Source: Streptomyces cavernicola (GTDB lineage: Bacteria; Actinomycetota; Actinomycetes; Streptomycetales; Streptomycetaceae). From it: 64,000 bases of DNA. Below, piece by piece: positions 1-7,371 of the stretch (position 1 is the first letter of the stretch; the number at the start of each line of letters is the position of its first letter). The translations under genes and the position numbers were made by a program. The DNA lies in NCBI RefSeq assembly GCF_029968035.1, contig NZ_JASCIQ010000023.1, positions 62,001 through 126,000 on the forward strand, written 5' to 3'. Below the pieces are notes generated by a model that worked only from the letters and a program-made list of their open reading frames with translations, searched no databases and was not told where the DNA came from.

Positions 1-29
1 ACACGGGGAAACGCGGTCTGACGGCGACC

Positions 30-449
30 TCAGCCGAGGTCGAACAGCGGGCCCGTTACAGTGAGGCCCAGATCGCTGCCCGCGTACGCGAAGAAGGCCA
101 AGAGCATCAGGGACGCTCCGGCCAGCGCGAGGTCTTTCTGGAAGTGGATCTGCTCCATCTGCCGGGCCTGCGGATCGGTCTCCGTCCAGAAGGCGTGCAT
201 GAGCAGCGCGGTCGGCACCAGGAAGACGGCAAGGAGTAGGGCGCCCAGGTCGGCCCAGACGCCGAGGAGCACGCTCAGGCCGCCGGCGAGTATCAGCAGC
301 CCGCTGCCGACGGTGGCCGGCGTGGAGGCGGGTACGCCGCGTGAGGCGGCATAGCCGGCCATGTATGTCGTCCGGGTGAGATGGCCGACGGCCGAGCCGA
401 GGAAGAGTGCCGCGAAGAGGATGCGGCCGATGAGTACCAACACGTCCAT
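30..449 (-). CDS. DoxX family membrane protein
   Basis: A 139-residue integral membrane protein with four predicted hydrophobic helices (about residues 3-22, 45-65, 67-88 and 104-122), the layout and length of the DoxX family. Family members are small quinone-linked or redox-associated membrane proteins; the substrate of this one cannot be read from sequence. The motif GRILFAALFLGSAVGHL at the N-terminus is typical. The ATG is preceded by a GGAGGG Shine-Dalgarno sequence. It lies 99 nt downstream of the Nudix gene on the same strand, but has its own possible operator, so co-transcription is uncertain. Confidence 0.85.
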   Translation of the reverse strand: MDVLVLIGRILFAALFLGSAVGHLTRTTYMAGYAASRGVPASTPATVGSGLLILAGGLSVLLGVWADLGALLLAVFLVPTALLMHAFWTETDPQARQMEQIHFQKDLALAGASLMLLAFFAYAGSDLGLTVTGPLFDLG

Positions 450-462
450 GACGCCCTCCGAG

Positions 463-475
463 CAACTGGCTGTTG
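463..475. promoter_or_regulatory. small inverted repeat upstream of doxX
   Basis: CAACTGGCTGTTG, a CAAC-N5-GTTG inverted repeat 14 nt upstream of the DoxX start codon, between the ribosome binding site and the preceding gene. DoxX genes are often controlled by MarR/HxlR-type regulators that bind such sites, but no regulator gene lies beside it here. Weak candidate, may be chance. Confidence 0.2.
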
Positions 476-548
476 AACCTTAAACGTCCACTTCCAGCGT
501 ACGGCGGGGCGGGCGGGGCCGGTCAGCAGCCCCGCCGAGCAGTGGGTC

Positions 549-1019
549 CTAACCGTTCAGGTGCCGCAACACCTCGTGCAGCCAAGGGACTTGGCCGTCG
601 AACCGGGACACCGACTGCGGCGCCACCCAGCGGTATGCGTCGTGCTCCCAGTTCAGGCTGAGCCTGCGGCGTTCGGTCTCGGCGTGGAAGGTGTGCACGC
701 GCCAGTGGCCGCCGCGTGGGTCGGCCAATTCCAGTACGGGGCCCGGTCTGAGGTCCACCAGGTCGGCGGCCGAGAGCCCGGTCTCCTCGTACAGCTCGCG
801 CAGCGCCTGTGCGGGGGCCGTGCTCTCCTCGTCGAGGTAGCCGGTGATGCAATGCCAGCGGCCCGCGTCGTGCCCGACGTGTGCGCTGCGCTTGAACAGA
901 CCGATCCGCCCGCGCCACCCGAGGACCACGGCGACGACGGATCCCCGTACGGGCGGGCGCGGGCCGACTGCCGGAAGCGGCGGCGGCGCGACCGGAGGGC
1001 CGTACGGGCGGTCGGTCAT
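549..1019 (-). CDS. Nudix hydrolase
   Basis: A 156-residue Nudix-fold protein. The Nudix box runs from G60 to L82 and holds the catalytic REL-YEE-TGL core, so magnesium-dependent cleavage of a nucleoside-diphosphate-linked substrate is expected. The first conserved glutamate of the GX5EX7REUXEEXGU signature is replaced by serine (S66), which some family members tolerate. The N-terminal 25 residues are proline-rich and probably disordered. Substrate unknown. It sits alone between the aldehyde dehydrogenase (73-nt gap) and doxX, all on the minus strand. Confidence 0.85.
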   Translation of the reverse strand: MTDRPYGPPVAPPPLPAVGPRPPVRGSVVAVVLGWRGRIGLFKRSAHVGHDAGRWHCITGYLDEESTAPAQALRELYEETGLSAADLVDLRPGPVLELADPRGGHWRVHTFHAETERRRLSLNWEHDAYRWVAPQSVSRFDGQVPWLHEVLRHLNG

Positions 1020-1092
1020 GGTGGTCCTCAGGCGGTCTACGGGAGGTGTCGGTTGTGGCGGCAGGTCACCGGGTGTGAGTCCCCGGGCCGGA

Positions 1093-2565
1093 TCAGCCCT
1101 CGGCCCGCGCCTCGCGGACCCCGTCGACGCGCCGGGAGACGCCCCACGGGTTGCCCTCCCGCAGAGCGGGCGGAAGCTGCTCGTCCGGGAAGGACTGGAA
1201 CGTCACCGGGCGCAGGAACCGGGTGATGGACGCGGTGCCGACGGACGTGGTGGCGGGGGCGGTGGTGGCCGGGTACGGGCCGCCGTGGGTCTGGGCGTAC
1301 GTGACGCTGACGCCGGTGGGCCAGCCGTTCCACAGCACGCGGCCGGCGATCTCGCGCAGCCGGTCGAGGAGCGGGGCGAGCTGTTCGCCGGGCTCGGCGT
1401 GCACGGTGGCGGTCAGCTGGCCCTCCAACAGGGATGCCAGCTCGGGCAGTTCGGCCTCGTCGGTGTACGTGACGAGGACCGTGGTCGGCCCGAAGACCTC
1501 GCGCTCCAGGGCGGTCGGGTCCTTGCGGACGGCTGCGGCGGTGGTGTGCAGGACGGTCGGGGCCGGGGCCTCCGCGTCGTCGCCCGCGAGCAGCACCTCC
1601 ACGCCGGGCAGGTCGGTCACCTCGGCGAGTGCGCTGCCGTACCCCTCGCGCAGGCGCGGCGTGAGCAGCGCGGTGTACGCCCGTCCGGCCAAGTGGTCGC
1701 GGAGAACGGCGGTGACGGCCTCGGTGTCGAAGGCGGGTACGAAGACCAGGCCGGGCTTGGTGCACAGCTGCCCCATGCTGCCGGTGGCGGCGTCGGCGAG
1801 GCCCGTGAGGATCTCCTCGCGGCGCTGAGCCCAGGCGCGCTCGGTGACGAACACCGGGTTGAGGGAACCGAGTTCACCGAAGAAGGGGATCGGGGTGGGG
1901 CGCGCCATGGCCCGGTCGAACAGGGCGCGGCCGCCCGCGGTGGACCCGGTGAAGCCGATGGCCCGCACCAGCGGGTGGTCGACCAGGGTCACGGCGCCGT
2001 CCCGCCCGGTGACGGAGGAGAAAAGACCGGCCGGGGCGCCGGCCTCGGTCAGGGCGTCGGCCACGATCCGGGAGGTGAGCTCGGCCAGCTCCCGGTGTCC
2101 GTCGTGGATCTTGTGCACGACGGCGCAGCCCGCGGCGAGCGCGGAGGCCGAGTCGCCGCCGATGACGCTGAACGCGAAGGGGAAGTTGGAGGCGCCGAAG
2201 ACGCCGACGACGCCGAGGGGGACGTTGACCCGGCGCAGGTCGGGGCGCGGGCCCATGCCCCAGTCGGCGTCGGCGTGGTCGATGACGGCGTCCAGGTGCT
2301 CGCCGCCGGTGATCTCCTCGGCGAAGAGCCGGAGTTGGAAGACGGTCCGCTTCAGCTCCCCTTCGAGGCGGGCCTGGGGCAGGTTGGTCTCGGCCTGGGC
2401 CAGGGGGATCAGCTGCTCCGCGGAGGCGGTGAGCGCGTCGGCGATCGCCCGGAGCCAGCCGGCGCGTGTGGCCGGGGGGACGTCGCGGGCCTGCTCGTAC
2501 GCGGCGTTTGCGGCCACGATCTGCTGGTCGGCCTGTTCGAGAGTGCTGTGGGCGCGGGTGGGCAT
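1093..2565 (-). CDS. aldehyde dehydrogenase (ketoglutarate-semialdehyde type)
   Basis: A 490-residue NAD(P)-dependent aldehyde dehydrogenase. It most resembles the 2,5-dioxovalerate (alpha-ketoglutaric semialdehyde) dehydrogenases that close oxidative pathways for sugar acids, hydroxyproline or pentoses. Seen directly: the Rossmann-type segment FGASNFPFAFSVIGGD, the catalytic glutamate in FFGELGSLNP (about residue 232) and the catalytic cysteine in GSMGQLCTKPG (about residue 267). The ATG start has a modest ribosome site. It is divergent from an MFS transporter; the shared 376-nt control region with matching operators suggests they serve one pathway under one regulator. Exact substrate is inference. 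Confidence 0.85.
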   Translation of the reverse strand: MPTRAHSTLEQADQQIVAANAAYEQARDVPPATRAGWLRAIADALTASAEQLIPLAQAETNLPQARLEGELKRTVFQLRLFAEEITGGEHLDAVIDHADADWGMGPRPDLRRVNVPLGVVGVFGASNFPFAFSVIGGDSASALAAGCAVVHKIHDGHRELAELTSRIVADALTEAGAPAGLFSSVTGRDGAVTLVDHPLVRAIGFTGSTAGGRALFDRAMARPTPIPFFGELGSLNPVFVTERAWAQRREEILTGLADAATGSMGQLCTKPGLVFVPAFDTEAVTAVLRDHLAGRAYTALLTPRLREGYGSALAEVTDLPGVEVLLAGDDAEAPAPTVLHTTAAAVRKDPTALEREVFGPTTVLVTYTDEAELPELASLLEGQLTATVHAEPGEQLAPLLDRLREIAGRVLWNGWPTGVSVTYAQTHGGPYPATTAPATTSVGTASITRFLRPVTFQSFPDEQLPPALREGNPWGVSRRVDGVREARAEG

Positions 2566-2657
2566 CGTGGTTCCTCTGCTTGCGGAGGCGGGACGTGTGG
2601 GCGTGCGGGCGGCCGGATGTGGTTTGCGGGCACATCCGGAGCGACCGGAGTCAAGGT

Positions 2658-2672
2658 GTTCGTTTTATGAAC
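2658..2672. promoter_or_regulatory. operator candidate, GTTCG-N5-TGAAC (copy 1)
   Basis: GTTCGTTTTATGAAC, an inverted repeat 93 nt upstream of the aldehyde dehydrogenase start. The identical arms GTTCG and TGAAC with the same 5-nt spacing recur at 2853-2867 in front of the divergent transporter. The AT-rich centre stands out in this GC-rich genome. IclR- or GntR-type regulators use sites of this form, but the protein is not in the window. Confidence 0.5.
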
Positions 2673-2759
2673 GTCTTGCTCAAAATTAGAAACTGGGGGC
2701 CCGTACGTCAAGGTCCCCAGGGTGGAGATCCCGCCGGCACCCCGCTAGGTGCCTGCGTT

Positions 2760-2804
2760 ATGCACGGATTTTGTGCGGTCAAGAAACGAGATTTCTCCGT
2801 GCAT
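2760..2804. repeat. 9-bp inverted repeat in divergent promoter region
   Basis: ATGCACGGA (2760-2768) is repeated as its exact reverse complement TCCGTGCAT (2796-2804) with 27 nt between. It lies midway between the two GTTCG-N5-TGAAC sites in the intergenic region 2566-2941. It may be a second operator or looping element. The rest of this 376-nt region holds no gene. Confidence 0.35.
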
Positions 2805-2852
2805 GACTCTTGACCCCCGCGGAGGCGCCGCCCAAAGATTCATGAACATGCC

Positions 2853-2867
2853 GTTCGAAAAATGAAC
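2853..2867. promoter_or_regulatory. operator candidate, GTTCG-N5-TGAAC (copy 2)
   Basis: GTTCGAAAAATGAAC, with the same arms and spacing as the site at 2658-2672, placed 74 nt upstream of the GTG of the MFS transporter. A half-site-like TTCATGAAC lies just before it at 2839-2847. The pair brackets the divergent promoters and suggests coordinated control by one dimeric regulator. Confidence 0.5.
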
Positions 2868-2941
2868 CAGGCCTGCGTCCCGTCTTCTGGACCGCCCGGT
2901 GCCGCAGCGGCGTCTTCTTGCCCCCGACGAGGGAAACACCC

Positions 2942-4318
2942 GTGACTCAGATCAGCACGAGCTCGACCCTGCCCAGCAACCGTCCGCCGGTGCCGCTGTC
3001 GGCCGCGAAACGCCGCTTCCTGATGAAGCTCAGCATCGTGATCGCCGGCGGGATGTTCATCGACGGGTTCATCCTCGGCGGCATCGGCGTCGTCATGCCC
3101 GCCATCTCCGAGGACCTGCACCTGAGTGCCACCTGGGAAGGCCTGATCGGTGCCTCGGCCCTCATCGGCATCTTTCTCGGCGGCCCGGTCGGCGGCTACC
3201 TCGCCGACCGCCTCGGCCGCCGCCCCATGTTCACCGCGACTCTGCTGATGTTCCTGGCAGGCTCCGTCGCGCAGTTCTTCGTCACCGACGCGATCCAGCT
3301 GTTCCTCGTCCGCGTCGTGATGGGCGTGGCCATCGGCGCCGACTACGCGATCGGCTGGCCCCTCCTGGCCGAGTTCGCACCGGCCCGCCTGCGGGGCAAG
3401 CTGCTCGCCATCCAGGAGGTCGCCTGGTACGTCGGCTACCTGCTCGCGTACGCCGTCGGCTACGGCCTCGCCGTCTCCACCTCGGCCGACTGGAACCTCA
3501 TCCTCGGCCTCTCCACCGTGCCCACCCTGATCGTCCTCGCCTTGCGCCTCGGCACGCCGGAGTCGCCGCGCTGGCTGATGTCCAAGGGGCGTACGGAGGA
3601 GGCCCGCCGCGTAGCCGCCGAGTTCATGGACGAGGAGGACCAGCGGGACCTCGCCGAGCAGACCCCCGACAGCGGCAAGGGCCGGGGCCTCGGCGCACTC
3701 TTCTCCCGCGACTACCGCAAGGCGACGATCTTCTGCAGCGTGTTCTGGGTCTGCAACGTCACCCCGTACTTCGCCATCGGCGCCTTCGCACCCATCGTCC
3801 TCGAGGAGTTCGGCATGAAGGACGGCCTGTCGGGGGCCTTCCTCCTCAACGGCCTGGTGGTCGCGGGCGCCATCGCCTCGGTGGTCCTGATCGAGCGGGT
3901 CGGGCGGCGCAAGCTGGCCATTCCGCCGTTCTGGATCTCGGCCGTGGCACTGGTCGTCGTCGGCCTGTGGGCGGACGTCTCGCCCCTCCTCGTCATCTCC
4001 TGCTTCATCGTGTTCTCCGTGGCCAACGCCATCTCCACGGCGCTGACCGGCGTGTACCCGGGCGAGGTGTTCCCGACCGAGATCCGGGGCGCGGGCGTCG
4101 GCTTCGCCACCGCGGCCTCCCGCGTCGGCGCCGCGGCGGGCACCTTCCTGCTCCCGCTCGCGATGAGCGAGTTCGGCGTCGCCACCGCGATGCTCTGCGC
4201 CGCCGCGATCAGCCTGATCGGCGGCGTCGTCTCCCACTTCCTGGCGCCGGAGACAACGGGCCTGAAGCTGAGCGAGGCGTCGGCCCCGATCGGTACGGGG
4301 GCGGCGGCCCGGAAGTAG
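2942..4318 (+). CDS. MFS transporter, metabolite/sugar-acid symporter type
   Basis: A 458-residue major facilitator superfamily permease with about 12 transmembrane helices. The loop 2-3 signature appears as GGYLADRLGRRPMF, and the equivalent in the second half as LIERVGRRKLAIP; GIGVVMPAISEDLHLSATWEG and the long central loop (RWLMSKGRTEEARRVA) are typical of the sugar-porter/metabolite:H+ symporter branch. The GTG at 2942 is chosen because it follows the ribosome site GAGGGA by 7-8 nt; an upstream TTG at 2918 has none. Divergent from the aldehyde dehydrogenase, so uptake of its pathway's sugar acid or related carbon source is likely. Followed by a strong terminator. Confidence 0.85.
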   Translation: MTQISTSSTLPSNRPPVPLSAAKRRFLMKLSIVIAGGMFIDGFILGGIGVVMPAISEDLHLSATWEGLIGASALIGIFLGGPVGGYLADRLGRRPMFTATLLMFLAGSVAQFFVTDAIQLFLVRVVMGVAIGADYAIGWPLLAEFAPARLRGKLLAIQEVAWYVGYLLAYAVGYGLAVSTSADWNLILGLSTVPTLIVLALRLGTPESPRWLMSKGRTEEARRVAAEFMDEEDQRDLAEQTPDSGKGRGLGALFSRDYRKATIFCSVFWVCNVTPYFAIGAFAPIVLEEFGMKDGLSGAFLLNGLVVAGAIASVVLIERVGRRKLAIPPFWISAVALVVVGLWADVSPLLVISCFIVFSVANAISTALTGVYPGEVFPTEIRGAGVGFATAASRVGAAAGTFLLPLAMSEFGVATAMLCAAAISLIGGVVSHFLAPETTGLKLSEASAPIGTGAAARK

Positions 4319-4333
4319 CCCGGGTGCCGCGGC

Positions 4334-4368
4334 GCGAGCTCCCGGGGCCTGCTGCCCCGGGGGCTCGC
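4334..4368 (+). terminator. terminator hairpin after MFS gene
   Basis: A 14-bp stem (4334-4347 with 4355-4368, one G-T wobble) around the 7-nt loop CCTGCTG, starting 16 nt after the transporter stop codon. There is no T-tract, as usual for Streptomyces terminators. Confidence 0.7.
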
Positions 4369-4400
4369 CCGCCAGTGCAGAGCAGTTCCCTCCGTGCGCA

Positions 4401-4499
4401 CTGATCGTTCCCGCGGTTTTCTGGGCCGTCGTCGCCTGGGCGGTACTCGTCGGAGCCCTCACCGCATTCGTGCTCGGCCGGGGCGCCCGGGAAGACTGA
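4401..4499 (+). CDS. possible 32-aa membrane peptide with CTG start
   Basis: An open frame of 32 codons that would encode one clean transmembrane helix followed by a charged tail ending GRGARED. No ATG, GTG or TTG is available in frame; CTG at 4401 is the only near-start codon and no good ribosome site precedes it. It could be a small membrane protein, the end of a decayed gene, or chance. It fills the gap between the MFS terminator and the convergent gene at 4508. Confidence 0.22.
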   Translation: MIVPAVFWAVVAWAVLVGALTAFVLGRGARED

Positions 4500-4507
4500 T
4501 GCAGGCG

Positions 4508-5680
4508 TCAGCCGTGCAGATGTCGGAATCGGCCCTGGGCAGAGGCCCAGGGGAGTATCAGTCGTCCAACTCCGGTGCTGAGCAGTCGTGTTGCTCGGCG
4601 GAGCGTTGTGCGAGTTTCCTGAGGGCTGCCTTCTGGAGCCGTGGGGCAGGAGTGGTGAAGCGGTTCGTCCAGGTGGAGGGTCTCCGAGGTGAAGAAGGCC
4701 GTTCCGCCCTGCGCCGGGCAGTCGGCACTCGCCCAGTACACACCGTCCGCTCCGCCCGAGGGGCCTTCGAAGAGGCCGGCGTCGCCGCGTTTGTACGTGG
4801 ACACGTGCCCGTCCTCGACGAAGGGACCGTAGTAGGCGGCGACGCGGAAGGAGGGCGCGCCGGTCTCGTCCAGGACGAGGCAGTCCTCGATGGGCGCGAG
4901 CGGGTCGGCCTCGGTCTCGCGTGTGGGTGCGTCGATGCCCTGGCAGGTCCCGTCAGCGGCGCCTGCCGGGGTTGCTCCCTCGCTGCTGCCGCTGCTGAGC
5001 GGGTCAGGTATCGGGGCAGCGACGCGCTCGATCTTCCTGCCTGGATCGGCTTTGCAGTCGGCGCGCTCGGCGGCGTTCGCCGCTGTGTCGGCGGCGAGTT
5101 GAGCGAACCGGGCCCGTTGCCCGTCCGTGGGCGGGCCACCGGGGTTGTCCGGGTTCCAGGCCGTCACGTTGACGCTCAGGCTGTCCGAGACGTCACCGTC
5201 GCCGCAGAGCATGACCAAAGTCGCCCGCGCCTCCGACTCGTCCGTGGCCAGGACACCGCGCCACCCGTTGCCGATCGGCGAGACCAGATAGCCGGCCGTG
5301 TCCGACTGCCTGCGCTTCAACTCCCGCAGCAGATCCCCGCTCGACGCGGACGCGGAGCGGTTCACGACCACGTCCAACTCGTCGTACGCCGCGGCCTTCG
5401 ACGCCTTGCGCGGAGTGAGGTTGCACTTCTGAGGCTCGTCGTCCATGCGGTCGATCCGGTCGACCATCGCTACGCCACGGGCGTCCAGGAACTGCTCCGC
5501 CTGCTGCTGCGGCACGATGCCGTCGCACGGGAGGCGGGCCTGGTCCGAGGAGTTGCCCGTGGGGCCGAATGCGCCGGTGACGTAGAGCGCCCCGGCTGCC
5601 GCGAGACTCAGGGCGACTGCGCACGCGCCGATCACTGTGCGGGTCCGGGGCGGGCGCTTGGGGGTGGGCTGCTCGGGCAT
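4508..5680 (-). CDS. exported protein, paralogue A, with frameshifted C-terminus
   Basis: A 390-residue protein of unknown function. One N-terminal membrane helix (about residues 16-38) precedes a long extracytoplasmic part with spaced cysteines (PCDGIVPQQQAEQFL, QKCNLTP, DGTCQGIDAPT, IEDCLVLDE, ADCPAQGGTAFF). It is a clear tandem paralogue of the next gene (5684-6796). The last 45 or so residues as read do not match the paralogue, but the +1 frame does (AALRKLAQRSAEQHDCSAPE against the paralogue's AFRAFATRSAKEHGCEAPEF), so the reading frame seems to have shifted at the GGGG run 4643-4646; the ancestral stop would be at 4558. Ends the leftward operon. Confidence 0.7.
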   Translation of the reverse strand: MPEQPTPKRPPRTRTVIGACAVALSLAAAGALYVTGAFGPTGNSSDQARLPCDGIVPQQQAEQFLDARGVAMVDRIDRMDDEPQKCNLTPRKASKAAAYDELDVVVNRSASASSGDLLRELKRRQSDTAGYLVSPIGNGWRGVLATDESEARATLVMLCGDGDVSDSLSVNVTAWNPDNPGGPPTDGQRARFAQLAADTAANAAERADCKADPGRKIERVAAPIPDPLSSGSSEGATPAGAADGTCQGIDAPTRETEADPLAPIEDCLVLDETGAPSFRVAAYYGPFVEDGHVSTYKRGDAGLFEGPSGGADGVYWASADCPAQGGTAFFTSETLHLDEPLHHSCPTAPEGSPQETRTTLRRATRLLSTGVGRLILPWASAQGRFRHLHG

Positions 5681-5683
5681 CGA

Positions 5684-6796
5684 TCACTCACTTCTCGGGT
5701 CGTCGAACTCTGGGGCCTCGCAGCCGTGTTCCTTCGCCGAACGCGTGGCGAAGGCGCGGAAAGCGGATCGACGCAGGAAAGGCTCCGGGGCCTGTCTGGC
5801 GTGGAACGGCTCCGCGGTGAAGAACGCGGTGCCGCCCTGGGCGGGACACGTGGCGGTGGCCCACTGCACCCCTTCCGCCTCCCCGGACCGCCCGCGGAAC
5901 AGCCCGTCGTCGCCGCGCTTGTACGTCGCGACGTGGCCGTCCTCGACGTAGGAGCCGTAGTAAGCGGCGAGGCGGAAGGAGGGTGTGTGGGAGGCGTCGA
6001 CGACGATGCAGTCCTCGACGGGGGCGAGCGGGTCGGTCGCGGTCTCCCTGGTGGGGGCTTGCACGTTCGCACAGGTGCCGGTGGCCTTCCCCGGTGCGAC
6101 GGCCGTGGTGTTGTCGAAGCGGGGAGGAATCGGCGCGGCGACGCTGTCGACCGTGTCGCCCTCCGTGGCCCGGCAGCCGGCGCGTTCGGCGACGTTGGCA
6201 GCCGTCTCCGTGGCGAGGCGGGCCAGCTCAACGCGCTGACGCTCGGTGAGAGGCTCCGCAAGGACGGGATACCGGGCCCGCAGATTGACGGTGAGGTCGG
6301 ACCGGTCGCCGGTGTCGCACGCCATGACCACCGTGGCCCTGGGGTCGGTGGTGTACGTGTTGAGGAGGCCGCGCCAGCCGTGCCCGATGGGGGACACGGT
6401 CTGCGTGTCGGAGTCCGACATGAATCGGTCCAGATCCAGGAGCAGTTCGCGGCTGCCGGCGGTTCGGCTGGCGCTGACGGTCAGGGAGTGCTCCTCCCCG
6501 TCGGGCTCATGCTTCTTCGGGTCCAGCCAGCACTGCTTGGGCTGGGAGAAGTCACCGTCCCAGGACGGGGCGTCGGAGGTCAGCTCACGGGCACCCAGCA
6601 ACTCCTCGGCCTGCCTGATGGGGACGAGTCCGTCGCACGGCGCTGACGAAGTCGCCTTCCCGGTCCAACTGTCGTACGCACCGGAGAAGTAGAGAGCGCC
6701 GACGACGACAGCCAGGGCAACGGTCGAACCGACGGCGATGTGGGCGATACGTGTGCGCGACGAGTGCCGCTGGTCAGAACCCACTACTGCGTGCAC
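5684..6796 (-). CDS. exported protein, paralogue B
   Basis: A 370-residue protein of unknown function, paralogous to 4508-5680 along its whole length. It has an N-terminal signal-anchor helix (about residues 21-44) and an extracytoplasmic region with the same cysteine framework (APCDGLVPIRQAEELL, TGTCANVQAPT, VEDCIVVDAS, TCPAQGGTAFF) and ends HGCEAPEFDD. GTG at 6796 overlaps the stop of the lipoprotein gene; a second GTG at 6784 is also possible. The shared motif PTRETxxDPLAPxEDC is a good family signature. Position downstream of a lipoprotein and WXG100-like proteins suggests a cell-envelope or secretion-related role, but that is inference. Confidence 0.75.
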   Translation of the reverse strand: MHAVVGSDQRHSSRTRIAHIAVGSTVALAVVVGALYFSGAYDSWTGKATSSAPCDGLVPIRQAEELLGARELTSDAPSWDGDFSQPKQCWLDPKKHEPDGEEHSLTVSASRTAGSRELLLDLDRFMSDSDTQTVSPIGHGWRGLLNTYTTDPRATVVMACDTGDRSDLTVNLRARYPVLAEPLTERQRVELARLATETAANVAERAGCRATEGDTVDSVAAPIPPRFDNTTAVAPGKATGTCANVQAPTRETATDPLAPVEDCIVVDASHTPSFRLAAYYGSYVEDGHVATYKRGDDGLFRGRSGEAEGVQWATATCPAQGGTAFFTAEPFHARQAPEPFLRRSAFRAFATRSAKEHGCEAPEFDDPRSE

Positions 6797-7371
6797 CTGG
6801 CGGCCTCTGTCGCCGGTATGTAGTCGCGCAGGAAGGCTTGGAGGTGGTCACGCCTGGCGGTCGGATCCTTGGGTTTGTCCGCCCACTTGCCGAACGTGAC
6901 TTCGGTGACCAGGTAGGGGTACTTCGCAGAGGCGGCGTTCGGAGACTTGCACCGCATCACGACGAGTGCCCCCTCGTCCCCGGTGGCAGCGCTGATGACA
7001 GGCCCGCCCAAATTCACCGAGTCAAGATTCCTGTAGTGCAGACCGCGATCGGCTTCGACGACAGCATCGGTCTTCTCAGTTTCCCGAGCCTGCCTGATCG
7101 ACACGTGTTTGGCATTGCCGTACTGCTCTCTGTCGATGTACAGGTAGCACCGCTTGCCGACATCCGGCCCTACTCCTACGTCAGCGCGGATGAACTCCTC
7201 CACGGCATCGCCGTAGGGCATCAAGGGCTTGAGCGTGGACTGTGTTGTCTCGACGCCGCAGAATTCCTTCGGAATGGGATAGCCCCAGTCCGAAGCCTCG
7301 CCGGAGCAGCCGACGAGCAGAGCCGCCAGGGTGCCGACGGCTGCCGTGGCACGGCAACGATTGCTTCTCAT
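6784..7371 (-). CDS. lipoprotein of unknown function
   Basis: A 195-residue lipoprotein: the signal peptide ends in the lipobox LLVGC with C22 as the lipidation site, followed by a Ser/Glu-rich linker. The mature part has cysteines in KEFCGVETTQ, KRCYLYID, VMRCKSP and the C-terminal ARCTQ. The region PYGDAVEEFIRADVGVG recalls the N-terminal part of the two exported paralogues downstream, so the three may share a fold. Its start overlaps the stop of the 718-aa gene by 4 nt, showing translational coupling. Confidence 0.75.
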   Translation of the reverse strand: MRSNRCRATAAVGTLAALLVGCSGEASDWGYPIPKEFCGVETTQSTLKPLMPYGDAVEEFIRADVGVGPDVGKRCYLYIDREQYGNAKHVSIRQARETEKTDAVVEADRGLHYRNLDSVNLGGPVISAATGDEGALVVMRCKSPNAASAKYPYLVTEVTFGKWADKPKDPTARRDHLQAFLRDYIPATEAARCTQ

